Assembly: GCF_000209165.1 (NCBI RefSeq) | Contig: NC_009068.1 | Coordinates: 1,550,001 to 1,614,000 of the forward strand | From: Scheffersomyces stipitis CBS 6054 | Taxonomy: Eukaryota > Ascomycota > Pichiomycetes > Serinales > Debaryomycetaceae | Direction: 5' to 3' | Length of the DNA stretch: 64,000 bases | Shown here: positions 19,515 through 30,979 of the stretch, one piece after another | Position numbering within the stretch: position 1 is the first letter of the stretch | Layout: each line of letters begins with the position of its first letter | Notes under the pieces: generated by a model | Database searches by the model: none | What the model saw: only the letters and a program-made list of their open reading frames with translations | Told to the model about the DNA's origin: nothing | Made by a program: the position numbers and the translations under genes

Positions 19515-20827
19515 CGAATCCAGAAATCTATCCTTCTGTTTCCGTAAGTTTATTTGTGATATTATAATTCAATAGAGGTCACTCACGGCTGTTGTCACTG
19601 TAGTGTATGATTGTATGGGGGTCTCTCCTTTAATGGAATTCCATAGTGCTCAAGGTTACCTGAATTTGCAACCATACCTGGGCGGGGGTTAAAGTGGGGG
19701 TATCTGGAGAAGATCTATGTTTCAATTCAAGCAAAAATTGCTTAGGTAGACGGAACATTTACTGAAAGGGGAACACTTATGTTCGGAGCTGACGGACAGA
19801 GAAACATGTCCGAGGTCCCATTTCGTGAAAAACGGTAGAGATACTGGATCGGGAAATGATGCCATAGAAATATAGAAGAATATAATCGAAAAAAACGAGG
19901 AAAAAAATATACAGCTCTTGTAAGTTTATCCGTGGGGGACGGGCTAACGCTGGCAGTTTTTACGAGGTTCCAGGAGTACGAATTTGTGGAGAGAGGAAAA
20001 TTGGTGAAGTTTTTGGAGCCTGAAATAAAATGTTCACCAAATCGATTTAGACTTCAGTGTTCGTTCTGAATTTGACTTTTTAAATTACGAGCTTGCAGAC
20101 TTTGTAAATTAGTGACTTGCAAATGTTGAATGTGGGACTAGTGTTGGAGGTTCCAGAGATCGTCGTGGTCTAAAGTTCCCCCAAAAAAATTGTTTTACTT
20201 ATTGTACATTAGTAAAACAATTCTTCAGATGAATTCCCTCTAAATAATTATGTTAAGAGAGGGGGACGCTTCCTAAAAGGCTTATAAAATAATGAAAGAC
20301 CTTCGATGGATTCTCACTACAGATTGCTACTTTTTGGTCAGCCCTATCAAAGACATAAATCTCGAAGTGTAAAGAGCATATATAGGGGTATTCCTGATTT
20401 GTTGAAGTGGATCTGCTCATCATCAAAACCACCACAACCCCCAATCAACATATCCATTTGGAAGTTCTTTGGTGATTTCGCATCTCGCTAAGGACTCCTA
20501 ATTAGGAATGGTTTCCAGGTGTCATAATTCGTTTGTACAGGAAACAGAAATCCAGACTAGACCTTCTCTCGGATTTTCAATTTTTGTGGATTTGCTCCAG
20601 AGTTAGATGCCCATAGTTAAATAGTAGAAGATTTGCCAGGCTGCTTATCTGCTTCAAATGTAGTCGATTTTTCAGCCAGTTATACAAGAAACATTCGCAA
20701 AATCAGTAAAAGTGACCCAGCTTTGGTTTGAGTTCGTCATTTTTCATCTAGTCAGAATAATATTTGACCTGCTACATCATCTGCTTTCTAGATCAACTAT
20801 TCATAGACCATAGATCTACCATTCAAT
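19515..20827. other. Intergenic region upstream of the lactonase gene
   Basis: This 1.3-kb region has no supported gene. It includes a 12-bp perfect inverted repeat at 20188-20222 (listed separately) flanked by C5 and G5 tracts. Confidence 0.5.
20188..20222. repeat. 12-bp perfect inverted repeat
   Basis: Arms AATTGTTTTACT (20188-20199) and AGTAAAACAATT (20211-20222) are perfectly complementary around an 11-base loop. The element lies about 600 bp upstream of the lactonase start. It could be a dyad binding site, a transcript hairpin or a terminator-like structure. Confidence 0.75.
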
Positions 20828-21826
20828 ATGACTATCCAGGAAATTATCAAGTTAGACAAACTGAACATTTTCTTGCCTAACTACCGTGGAAGATTGACTG
20901 AAGGTGTTACATACAACCCTGCCAACGATACCTTGATATGGGTAGACATTATTGTTGGAGAAGTTCACCGAGTAAAACTTTCTTCGGAGGCCGCAGACAA
21001 GGAACATGAAGTCATAAAATGGGGTCAACTGGGAGAATCTATCGGGGCCATCGGTTTGACCACCAAAAACGACGTGATCTTGGTGTGTGGAAAGTATGGT
21101 GTTGCCTTGGGTGACTTTACTACCGGCAAGATCGAATACTTCTTCAAGTATCCATACGACGTAACAAAGCAGCAGCGTTTGAGATCTAATGATGGGATTG
21201 TCGATCCATGGGGAAACCTCTGGATCGGTGTCATGAACGATTTCCCAGTGACTTTCAAAGAAGGTGTACGTCCCGAAGGAAAGTTATTCCGTATTGACCA
21301 CAAGGACTTGTCGATAACGACTATGGTCGATGACACTTTGATTGCCAACGGTTTGGCATTTTCAGAAGACGGAAAGAAGTTGTTCTGGACAGACTCTCTC
21401 ACTTTCACCAACTGGCAATTCGACTACGATTATGCCACAAACACATTATCTAACAGAAGACCTTTTATCGAAGCAAAGAAGTTCTTCCCTGACGAAGCCA
21501 GCCCTGAACCAGATGGATTTACGATGACTAAAGATGGACATATCTACCACGCGGTATTCAGTACTAGTACTGTAATTCACGTAGATGCCAATGCCCAATT
21601 GGTGAGCAAGATTCAGCTTCCAGCTTCCAGGATCACCTGTGTGACGTCAGGAGGTAAGTACAACGACGAGTTGTTCATCACTACGGCCCATCTCCAATTA
21701 GATGATTTTAATGCAACTATAGACCCCAAGGACACCAACGGTGACTTGGGTGGATTCTTGTACAGGGTCAAGCTAGACAAGCCCGTCAATGGTCAGATTA
21801 AGAATATATGGGGCGGTCAAGTATGA
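20828..21826 (+). CDS. SMP-30/gluconolactonase-family protein
   Basis: Encodes 332 residues from the ATG at 20828. The six-bladed SMP-30/LRE fold is indicated by EGVTYNPANDTLIWVDI, LRSNDGIVDPWGNLWIG, ANGLAFSEDGKKLFWTDS and PDGFTMTKDGHIYHAVF. Likely divalent-metal ligands are Glu25, Asn174 and Asp229, all conserved positions in the family. Such enzymes hydrolyse sugar lactones (glucono-, xylono- or similar) or, in some members, other esters. No signal peptide is seen, so it should be cytosolic. The gene stands alone between long gene-free stretches, so the neighbourhood gives no substrate clue. Substrate is unassigned. Confidence 0.9.
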   Translation: MTIQEIIKLDKLNIFLPNYRGRLTEGVTYNPANDTLIWVDIIVGEVHRVKLSSEAADKEHEVIKWGQLGESIGAIGLTTKNDVILVCGKYGVALGDFTTGKIEYFFKYPYDVTKQQRLRSNDGIVDPWGNLWIGVMNDFPVTFKEGVRPEGKLFRIDHKDLSITTMVDDTLIANGLAFSEDGKKLFWTDSLTFTNWQFDYDYATNTLSNRRPFIEAKKFFPDEASPEPDGFTMTKDGHIYHAVFSTSTVIHVDANAQLVSKIQLPASRITCVTSGGKYNDELFITTAHLQLDDFNATIDPKDTNGDLGGFLYRVKLDKPVNGQIKNIWGGQV

Positions 21827-23202
21827 CTTTCTACGAATTCCATGTAGACTAATAAAAATATATAACGAAACACAATTTGTAGAATTCGTGCATAGTTGAG
21901 GCACAAAGCTTCGTGAAGTCTCATTCTCGCCTTAGCCCTGACGACGATGTTCGTCAATTCCTTTTACACACAGAGCAGAACTCTTCCCTGTCAATTCTTG
22001 CCTTCATTAATGAAGATTCCTCGATTTTTCCTACTTGGGAATTATCATAGCGACAGCAAGTTCAAGTAGACAACAGCTACACGTCTATAGAAACTAATGC
22101 TGTTGGGCGTCTTTCCACTAATGTACACAATGCTCCTTTCTTTCAGTGACTGAAAGCCCAGTTTAAACAGTACAGTTCTTAAAACGCCCCATTTGCCATA
22201 ATAAAGTTTTGTGTGAATTTATAATTAGGTTTGACTATAATGGCATTCTCTGCGACCGTGAAATAACAGGCTTAAAAACGGTACAGTTTTCAGCTGCATG
22301 GTGATGTAACCAGAGTCGAGAGAAGGTTGCACTTTGCGGCAATTCACAATCCCTGGACCAAATTTCTGGCAAGGCGATTGTGAACCCTGTCCACAGAACT
22401 AATGGAGTGCTAGGATACTCGGCTACTGGCAATATACGAATAGTCAGACTTCGTCTACGGAGCTGGGCAACGTTGTAAGAATAGAGAAAAAAAAACTCCA
22501 ACCTCTGGAGCTCAGATACAACGTGAGGCGCAACTCTACCTAATACTTAATAGAACCTTGAACAACCTGTAAATAAGTGAGGCGTCGAGCTCACGGCAGG
22601 GATGGGTCCTCGACTAGTCACTATTTGGGGTAATAAAGCCTAGATAGGCAGATCAATAATTGAGTCTAAAGTTGAGACTCTTATCAAACTGTTTCATATG
22701 TGCGTTGGTTGGCATTTTGCAGATGTGCTCAATTAGTTCTGAAAACTCAAAGGAGTGCCCTTGTAGGCGTCGACCTGAATGCGCTAGAGTATTACAATGG
22801 CCATTTCCCTCAAAACCGTGTCTAATAGACGGCTAACAGCGAATGCTACATTCCAGGCGGATTCACCAACTAGTGTTTGGCAAATCCCTGCAAGATTAGT
22901 GCACCTCATCCTCGAAGACTACGGTATGGGTATGTTTGGCTAATTGTATTTTCATGATCTGAAATATTCACATCTACCTATTGAGGTGCTTTGTCTATGC
23001 ACAATTTAAGGTAGGTGGAGGGACGCGTGCTGAAGTAGAGTTTCTATTGAAACCGCTCTACGCCAAAGACATGATGGAGTATGGAAACATTCACGAACCC
23101 ACTCTGCCGCCCACCATTTGGCAACCTGTTGCCCTACATAACAGTCTACTGTAAGTTGGATCCCTGCATCGCATCCTGGTAATATTTAACTACTTGTTAG
23201 AA
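21827..23202. other. Gene-free region between lactonase and HIT1
   Basis: This 1.4-kb stretch lacks any ORF with recognisable similarity. It looks less AT-rich than the short spacers elsewhere. A 47-codon ORF from 22797 followed by a GTATGT and a second open stretch was considered and rejected as a gene. Confidence 0.5.
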
Positions 23203-23709
23203 TCATGTTGAAACTTCTGCTTCCAGGTACTCTTCATACAATTCTGCAACTCGCAGGATGAATTCTTCTACTAGTTCGTTTTGCTCAATGCCTCCGGCGC
23301 GTAGATCATTAAGCTTTAGATTCATCATGGCATGCTTGTTTTCGGTTGTAAAGATTTGCTCGTTAGTAGACTTGAACAAGGTGGGATCATCCAAAATCTT
23401 AATCAAGGTCAAAAGATGCAATTGTAGAGAATTATATTTTAACATGGCTCTGATTTTTGGGTCCTGGGCGATTTTCTGGAAAATTCTGTTTGTTGGGGAT
23501 TGTTCTCGGTTAGAATTAACAACCTCGTCGTAAGTCTCGTCTTTCGGTTTCTGGTGAATATCTTTTACATGTGCTACTTTCAAATCCATTTCTCTGTGGC
23601 TTTCACTCTTGAAACATCCCAAAGAGCAGTATGCTACAGCGCACTTCGGGCATTTGTACTTGGCTACATTCTCATTGCAGAAGGAACACACCCCAAGCTT
23701 GCCCGACAT
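23203..23709 (-). CDS. HIT1: Zinc-finger HIT protein, box C/D snoRNP assembly factor
   Basis: Encodes 168 residues (S. cerevisiae Hit1 164). The N-terminal zf-HIT finger has CSFC, YKCPKC, YCSLGC and a trailing His (residues about 8-40), the treble-clef cysteine pattern of the family. The C-terminal half has LKYNSLQLHLLTLIKIL and NLKLNDLRAGGIEQNELVEEF, aligning with Hit1 LKYNTVKFHLAKVYRIL and YLNTLRYGGIHYNEAIEEF. Hit1 stabilises Rsa1 and works with the R2TP chaperone in box C/D snoRNP biogenesis in the nucleus. It is flanked by long gene-free stretches on both sides. Confidence 0.93.
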   Translation of the reverse strand: MSGKLGVCSFCNENVAKYKCPKCAVAYCSLGCFKSESHREMDLKVAHVKDIHQKPKDETYDEVVNSNREQSPTNRIFQKIAQDPKIRAMLKYNSLQLHLLTLIKILDDPTLFKSTNEQIFTTENKHAMMNLKLNDLRAGGIEQNELVEEFILRVAELYEEYLEAEVST

Positions 23710-25917
23710 TACAATCGTTTGTGCTACAAGAAAATAGCGTTTGTAGAGCTTATTGAATTTTAGCTAGAATAAAATTCATGGTGATGATCTCCTGTATGCA
23801 CTCCACGGAGTTCACGTGAAGCAACTCATCAGACTCAAGCACAAAGGTGCAGGGCTTCACCTCCCCAATAGTATTAAGATTATGCAATCAGCGCAAGTCA
23901 GACGATGGTGAGTCTAGGTCGGGGGTATTTCAGGCTGAGTGAAAAATTCTTTCACACTTCGAGTGGTTTTCTGTCAAGCCACAAAGCTCGAATAATTCCT
24001 GGCAAAAGAAAGTCGCACTGTAACTCGAATTCTCAAGAGAATATTATGTGAGCTTTAATTATCAAAAATATCGAATCAAAAAAAAAAATTCGAATTATGG
24101 GGCAAATTTCCACCGATGGTGAAATTCTTATCACGGTAATCGAAGATTTGCAAATATAGTTTAGTAAGACTTCGAAGGTGCGACACTCAAATGGACACAC
24201 TAATATGTTTTTCATGACTACATCTATATTCTAATAATTCCCAATCGGGCCGTACGCGCTGGGATTCTAAATCTTATTTCTTCACCAAAATCAGTTTGGC
24301 CAGAGTGGGCCACAAGATTACGAGAATTGCTCGATAAAAGATGGGAGAAAAAAAGGCCTTGACCAGTGCTGGGACACGGACAAAGGGCTGGTCGGCTAAG
24401 GTTGCTCGTTAGGCTGCATTTGCTCCTTTCCCTAGTGAAGCACAATTACAATGGAATTCAAAGTCCACCGGCAAGTACCTTAAATACAGTATTGTATGGG
24501 GTGGTTGGTAATTTAATGTACGATGATGCTTGTATGAAGGAGGAGAGAAACGTCTAGATAGGCAAGTTACAGAGGAGGTGCTCTTTTTGGCTAGGCTAAT
24601 TCAAACACCAACCAACGAGGGAAAGTTCAGCCGAGGGGGCCGGGGGAACCTAAAGGCTTCTCGGTAATACTTCTCTGGTGGAAATCCATTCTTGGAGCAG
24701 CTGCTATTTGTGGCACCAAGAAGTAGCTGTACTGCGCCAATTGTGACTTTATTAATTAACTTTTAGAGTATAATTCATGGAGAACAATTATCTGCTTGAA
24801 AAAAAAATCAGGATAGGAAATTGCAATGTATAGGAATTGCTGTTCCCAAACGCACAAGTCAGTGAAAGGGGGTGTCATCAAAACCGGGTGAAGTGTGCTT
24901 ACGGAAGTAGGTTTGACTAGTTTCAAACCTAAAGAAACCTATACCGATCGGGCACAACTGCTGGGCAGCCATGATTTACCCATCTGTCGATTTTGCTTAG
25001 CAAAAGCCAGTCATTCGGCTTCGTTAAAAAGGGGGTGGTGAGTCCCATTGCGGGAAACTCCTTGCAAATCGTTCTGCTTCAACTTTTCACTCTCGTAATT
25101 CGAGATTTTGCGTGGTGAAATGTTTCATATTTTTGCAAATGGTTTAGATGTGGGAAAATACCGTCCCTAGTTCCAGAAAAAGGCTACGAATTCTTAAAAT
25201 ATCGCCTAATTAAATCCATTTTTATCAGTCAATTGTTGATTACTCCTCCTGCTGTACGTTAAATGCAATGTAAAATTAGCAATTCCTGGTGCATTGTCAG
25301 TTGAACACTGACGCATGGGTTTCGTTTCCAGTAAGCCTCCGATTCTAAGTCTAGCATTTTTATGACACCTAAGCTTTCTATCAATTTTAGTTACCTCTCA
25401 TGTTAGGTGAGCTCGTGCATGGCAGGAAAACAAAGGTGAACATGTAAAAAATAATCTTTGCACGTCTGATGCACTTCTCAACATGTAAACCCAAAGCACA
25501 TCTAGCGCAACCTGCAATCCGCACAAAGAAGGTAGTTTCACTTGAGAATAATGCTACCAAACAAAGTTGCAGCAATTTCAGTTCCATCTTAAAGTTGCTA
25601 GACAGCTATAGCCACTGGCAAAAGAACATACCGACTCCAGGACCATTTCCCTCCAAGTTCTACAAGGCAAAATATTGGCTACATTTTTGGGGATTTGCAG
25701 CTCGCATTCCTACGGGAGCCTCGTCTCCTCCATTTGCAACTACATTCCTCGTCAAGTTCAATTCCTAATTAGTATATTAAATTAACCTGGTTGTCTAGTC
25801 AATGCTAGCTACACCTATACCTCGTAAGCCGTAATATTCAAATTTTGTAAGTGTCATTAAATCGTGATTGTATAATTCTATGTTGGAATTTATGCTGGTG
25901 AAAATGCAAAGTAGTCT
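23710..25917. other. Gene-free region upstream of HIT1
   Basis: This 2.2-kb region lies between the HIT1 start and the end of the cyclin-like gene. A TTCACGTGAA palindrome lies at about 23812-23821. A GTGATGA word at 23781 resembles a box C, but no acceptable box D follows. There is an A10 run near 24080. No ORF is recognisable and no LTR ends are seen. Confidence 0.5.
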
Positions 25918-27039
25918 TCAGGACCAGAAGATGTTCTGCTGAAGATTGTAGGGAGCGGTCTGGTTGAACTGGTTGGCAGCGTATGGAAGCTGGGCGTTGA
26001 AGAACAATGGCACAGCTGGAAGAGCAAGCGGATTTTCCTGGCCAGCCAAAAGAATATGCTGTTGTTGGCGTTGAAGATGCTGCTGCTGAAGTTGCTGTTG
26101 CTGCTGTTGCACCCAGCTCTGGCAGCTTCCGAGTTGGTTGAGCTTTCTTCTCTTGATAGAAGAAGCATAGTAGTTCTGTTCGTCGCTGTATGGAGTCAAA
26201 GGTGTCAAAGGAGAGTATATACCCTTGCTCATTCTGTTGGAGCTGCATGCGGTAGGAGCCTTCGTGAAGCTTGGAGAACTAAAGCTGGACAACGATGGAG
26301 TTCTGTAGTCAACTGGCTTAAATCTAAAGGTAGCAGACGTTGGAACAACCAAAGGAGCCGAAACTGTAGAAAGTATAGAAATCTTCTCATCAACAGGAGT
26401 TGAGATGGGAGTCGCGTTGTAGTTGGAAGTAGGACTGGAAGGTGACCAACTAAGGTCTTCCTCCTGGACCAACGACTTCAAATTCTGAATAATTGCTCTC
26501 AGCAACTTGAACATGGAAGAGTTTGTCAACTTCAGCCAGAATCCAGAGTCCACAGCAAGGTTGTTGAATGACAACTTGTAGTTGAGACAGCTCAAGAAGT
26601 AGCTTTCCAAGTAGTTCAATAATGGCAAGTCAACCCTAACCAAGTCTTCACTTTGGTTAGTGTTGGAAATGGTACTGGAGATGATAGTCAACCAAGTTTT
26701 CAAAGTGTAAGACTGATCATCGAAAGACTTGTTGGAGAGGATGAGCGACATGATTATCAAGTAGACAGTCATGTTGTCACCGTCTTCTTCGTCGTTCTGT
26801 TCTAAATTTAGCACGTCGTTATGGTGATAGTAGCGATTAAGGTAATAGATGCTGATGACAAGATTGGTAGGACTCAACTGCGAATTGTAGATGAGCTGGT
26901 TGATAAAAGTTCCGTACTTGTTGTTGAACTCGTGGAACTTCCTCAAAGACTTTTTGCAGTTGTTCCCATGGCTATCGGAAAGAACCATCCACGCCAACTT
27001 GACGTAGTTATTAACATAAAAGGACTTATCTACTCTCAT
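25918..27039 (-). CDS. Pho85-type cyclin (Clg1/Pcl-like)
   Basis: Encodes 373 residues from the ATG at 27037-27039. The cyclin box covers about residues 30-180: LSPTNLVISIYYLNRYYHH, then MTVYLIIMSLILSNKSFDDQSYTLKTW, then LLNYLESYFLSCLNYKLSF, the helix pattern of Pcl/Pho80/Clg1 cyclins. The C-terminal half is Ser/Pro-rich with a glutamine tract (QQQQQLQQQH and more), probably disordered. Such cyclins activate the kinase Pho85 in nutrient and cell-cycle control. Which Pcl member this is cannot be settled here; Clg1 is the closest guess. The minus-strand leader contains a start-stop ATGTAG at 27139-27144. An exceptional 4.7-kb gene-free stretch lies upstream. Confidence 0.82.
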   Translation of the reverse strand: MRVDKSFYVNNYVKLAWMVLSDSHGNNCKKSLRKFHEFNNKYGTFINQLIYNSQLSPTNLVISIYYLNRYYHHNDVLNLEQNDEEDGDNMTVYLIIMSLILSNKSFDDQSYTLKTWLTIISSTISNTNQSEDLVRVDLPLLNYLESYFLSCLNYKLSFNNLAVDSGFWLKLTNSSMFKLLRAIIQNLKSLVQEEDLSWSPSSPTSNYNATPISTPVDEKISILSTVSAPLVVPTSATFRFKPVDYRTPSLSSFSSPSFTKAPTACSSNRMSKGIYSPLTPLTPYSDEQNYYASSIKRRKLNQLGSCQSWVQQQQQQLQQQHLQRQQQHILLAGQENPLALPAVPLFFNAQLPYAANQFNQTAPYNLQQNIFWS

Positions 27040-28209
27040 TTTATGCTAATGGGTTATGGATAATGCAGATTGGATCGATTTCTCGACAGAGGAACTCCAA
27101 TTTATGTTCTTTCGTTCAGTATATAAGTAGTTACTAATCTACATCTACAACGTATATGGATAAACGGGAATGGTTAGAATTATATATTGGTTGTGAAAAA
27201 CACACAATAATGCAAAAACCAGACAGTGTCTAAAAAACATGTAAGAATAAAACGCAGAAGCAGCAGCAATTAAAAAACCTACAACATCCAAAAAAATAAT
27301 AATTTATACATTAGAAAATTTTGTCGATTTTAAACTTTTCTGCCGATTCTCTTGTTAGTAAGTTTCTCACGCCCTATGTACGGGATCATCAATTCTACGC
27401 ACAAACAAAAAGAAGACGTGCGACATGCGAGAATAAATTGGTCTAAACTGCTGATTGGGCGGTGCACGCCCTCGCTGTTTAAATCAGAAACTGCACTTTG
27501 CACTAGTCAGCACAGTACGGTGCAGGTCGCAGATGGCACAGACAATACATGTACAGCAAAGAAAATAACACTTGTAACTTACGTCTAAATCGAGAATTGT
27601 CCTACTCCTTCCTTCCTTAGAAACTAAACCGTGATAATATCTGTTTTATGTACAAGCCTGTACAAAGCACAAGAGGGAAGCAAGCTTGAGGAGCTTATTT
27701 TTAAGATTCGTCTCTACGAGAGACAATCAGCGGTAGGTCGGGGCCGCCAAGGGCTGGAGCCTGAGGCAAGGTCGCCACCCCCGGCGTCCACATTAGCAGG
27801 AGCCAACGCTGTCGTCACTCCTCTCCCGACACTAAATTCAAATTGTACGAAAAATGTCTTGAAACCGGCCTAACCGTCTGAGAAAGCCTGAAGCTGCTGT
27901 ATTCGCCCTGGTCATTGTTTAATTTACCCAATTTCCTCCCCCAGTTTCGGCCATGTGATCTAAGAACGGATTCTGCTCATTTCCGGTTTCACAGAATTGC
28001 TAAAAAATAGAGACACAATTCCAACTTCCTGGTAAGCACAATTCAGAAGTCATCAATTTGCTAGCAATTTGAGGCAGCTACGCTCATAACTGAATACAGT
28101 TTTAAGAAGGCTCGGCTTCTGTATGCAGCTCTAAATTGTCAACTGCACTTCAAACTGCATACGCTTTTCAAAAGAAATTTTCTGTGCTCTTGTATTTTTT
28201 ACTGGTTAC

Positions 28210-28259
28210 ACCTCGGCGCTGCGCTGGCTGGTTTTTTTCTGAGCCGCCAGTTACGAGGT
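28210..28259. repeat. Nested inverted repeats
   Basis: ACCTCG (28210-28215) pairs with CGAGGT (28254-28259), and inside it CTGGC (28224-28228) pairs with GCCAG (28246-28250) around a T7 run. This could form an interrupted stem-loop. Confidence 0.45.
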
Positions 28260-30296
28260 TTCAGACTTCCACAGGCTTCTACTGGGAAAGATCAAAAGGA
28301 GGCTCTTTGTACTGACATAAAATATGTGCTCTTCGTGTCTAGAACTGGCAACCGGCTCTGCTCCCGTGTGTGAGATTGACGCTGATGTATTTCTATTTGG
28401 TGCTAGCTACTGGAAACTAGATAATTTGCTCCATCAGAGCCCAAAATATCCATGGCTCCAAGGGCATTCCAGTATTTTAATTTAGCCATTAAGGTTTCAA
28501 GAATGACTTCTACTTCCTTGGAATCCTGGCGGGCATACTTCGGTCTGGCCCGGTACACAATATCTTGTAGTCTACGAATAAATAATGAAAATCACTACGA
28601 GATTTTCACATTGTCTTGCAATTTCTTCAGTGGACGGCTTTGTGCTCCCCCCACGAGATGACGGAAGGATTTTTGCTGAACAAGACCAGACTCCAGCTGC
28701 TTGTTTGGTGCATCACGACGTTATGTTCTCTCAGCATATGTAGTCCAGCCATGTCGTAATGCCCCTATCTCTGTACAATAGAACACTGTGACGATACGAA
28801 ACGTAAATCTTTCGACACTCCGTCATCACCTGGGGACGGACAGCAGCAGGAGCCTACCAGACGTACGTTGTAGCCCGCGAATTGGCCTGGAGCGGAATCC
28901 GTCGCTGCTATTTTTACCAGGAGAGTTTATTGGCACAGCTGGTGCCCTTAGCTGGCGGCAATAACTTGCTAACCACTTGTGCGTTTCCCCGTAGTCAAGT
29001 CACTTCCCGCAAAGATGGCAAAACATGCTTTTTAGTCGTTCTTGTAACCCAAATGGCCTGTTGGCATGCAGGTGAGTTGATGTAAGAATTTGCTTGTGGA
29101 ATTGTAACTCCCAATTATATGCACCTACAAACGACGTGAATTCTGACTCAGCTCTGGGAGACAGCCCAGTTTCATATCGTAAAGAGTAGTCTTTTAGGCC
29201 AGTGAAACTTTCACCCAGACCTGTTATCGTAGGCTTTTGGCGGACGTTCCATGCTTAACGTGCTCTGCGGGCTGCTGGATGGAACGGATGTCCTTTTTAC
29301 ATTTCCGGAGTCTTGTCTCCTGCTAATCAGAGACAATTATTATGGCCGAAACCTTGCAGAGTAATTTTGTTGGCCAATGTGTCTCATTTGTGAATTTTGC
29401 TGTTGCAAGGTACACTTCAATGAAGACGTCTGGCAGAAGAGGTTGAAATCCGCTCCAAAAAAATCTGGTTCCAAAATAATATCAAGACAAAGAATAAAAA
29501 TCACTCCGATCGTCGGAGGGACTGTCTTCCTGCGTACCGCCGTCAAATGACTTGGTTAGAGGAATAAAATAGTCTGGTCAGGTCTGCTCCCGTCCCATAA
29601 TTAGCAGCTTATTAGGAGGCTCTCATTTACGGGCCCCATTTGGAAAAGATGTGTGAATAAGCTTCCATAAGCCGAACAGACGGGTATTCCCGTTCTCTCT
29701 GTGTGTGCAACTTTAGCGTTTCAGAGCACCATTCACAGCTAGCGGTGAGTTATTAGCTCCTACCATGTCCTTATTTTTTGGTGGGCACGACGGTCGGGAT
29801 CAGGAGCTTTTGGACAAAGCTCCCGCCAGCAAACCGTAGGGCATTTGGGATAGTCCAAATTCTAGAAGCAGCAATTAAGGTTTGACCAGTTGTGCGATCA
29901 AGTTTCATGTTCCTCAGATCTGTTTCAAAGCAGCGACCATTCCGCCAGCTCAAACATTTCTCGTATCTGATTTCCTGTACCACTGGCCATCTATGTGCGC
30001 TGGAGGAAATGGGTGGTGAAACAATTAGAGCACTTCCTGGCGCAAAAACAATGGAGCACCGGTATTATTAGAGGCTGGACAATCTCCTTATCACAAAACG
30101 ATCAAGAATTTATTTAAAATAATATGAAATCCAGAATGCTTGAAAGTGGATCTATGTTGCTGCAAGAGGCTCAGCCAGGTACATAGTTATATTGTTTATT
30201 TAAGGTGTCAACTACTGACGTTGAGGACAACCTGTAAAACTGCTCACCGGATGTACTGAGATACAGAAACCTCAGCCAAAAATACATACGGATGCA

Positions 30297-30326
30297 TGAA
30301 AATCGCAGAAAATTATGCGGTTTTCA
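30297..30326. repeat. 11-bp hairpin with one wobble pair
   Basis: TGAAAATCGCA (30297-30307) and TGCGGTTTTCA (30316-30326) are complementary except for one G-U-type position, with an 8-base A-rich loop. The strand on which the mismatch becomes G-U would give a stable RNA hairpin. Confidence 0.55.
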
Positions 30327-30963
30327 AAAATATATGCAGAGGTGATTTCAACTGTGGATACTTCTTTGAGTTATGTAGAGTGAAATAATACTGCATGAGT
30401 TTAAAATACTGAATACCGGCCTCAGCTCGTACTAGCGTAGATGTTCTACAGAGACGTTCGGATAAAGGAACAATAAGACAGACACCAGCTCAATACCTCG
30501 TTTCCGGAGACTGTGTGGCTAGCAGCACCAGTAACTGCAAGAGTGAGTACGGGATTTTCCATGGAAGTATGGCAATTTGACACAAATCTCTCTTCGGGGT
30601 CATCCGAAGGTTCCAATATTACTCTAATAATCTCTATTTTCTCCCACTCCTGTTGCTTGGGCGAACAGACAATACGGTGAAGTGGCGAAAATATTAATTA
30701 GCAGCATCTTTGCTTAGATCAATTGAGGACGGCAGCACTAATGGGGCCACTATCCGGTATGATGTAAAGCTACAAGAGCTCATCTCATCTCAATTTTAGT
30801 CTTGGTTTAGAAAAAGATCCGAGGTAGTGTGCCTCAGCTCACGAGAATCCTTCCGTTCACCGGAACCAACGCTTCTGTGATTGTTACATTGCTTTTGCTA
30901 CATATGCTTTCCACTGCATGCATCAAGTATTCTCAAGATTCTCTCCATGACGTAGTTGGATGT

Positions 30964-30979
30964 AGCTCGAGCTCGAGCT
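30964..30979. repeat. 16-bp perfect palindrome
   Basis: AGCTCGAGCTCGAGCT is its own reverse complement and consists of overlapping GAGCTC and CTCGAG words. It may be a dyad site or chance. Confidence 0.6.

Noticed and set aside
19919..19957. Short intron-like GTAAG...GCTAAC...CAG segment
   Set aside because: Under 40 nt, too short for a yeast intron, and no flanking coding frame.
22797..23152. Two-exon gene using GTATGT near 22930 and an AG near 23014
   Set aside because: Frames can be joined to about 90 residues, but no proper TACTAAC lies near the 3' site and the product resembles nothing known.
23781..23850. Box C/D snoRNA candidate starting with GTGATGA
   Set aside because: No acceptable CTGA box D with a terminal stem at the right distance.
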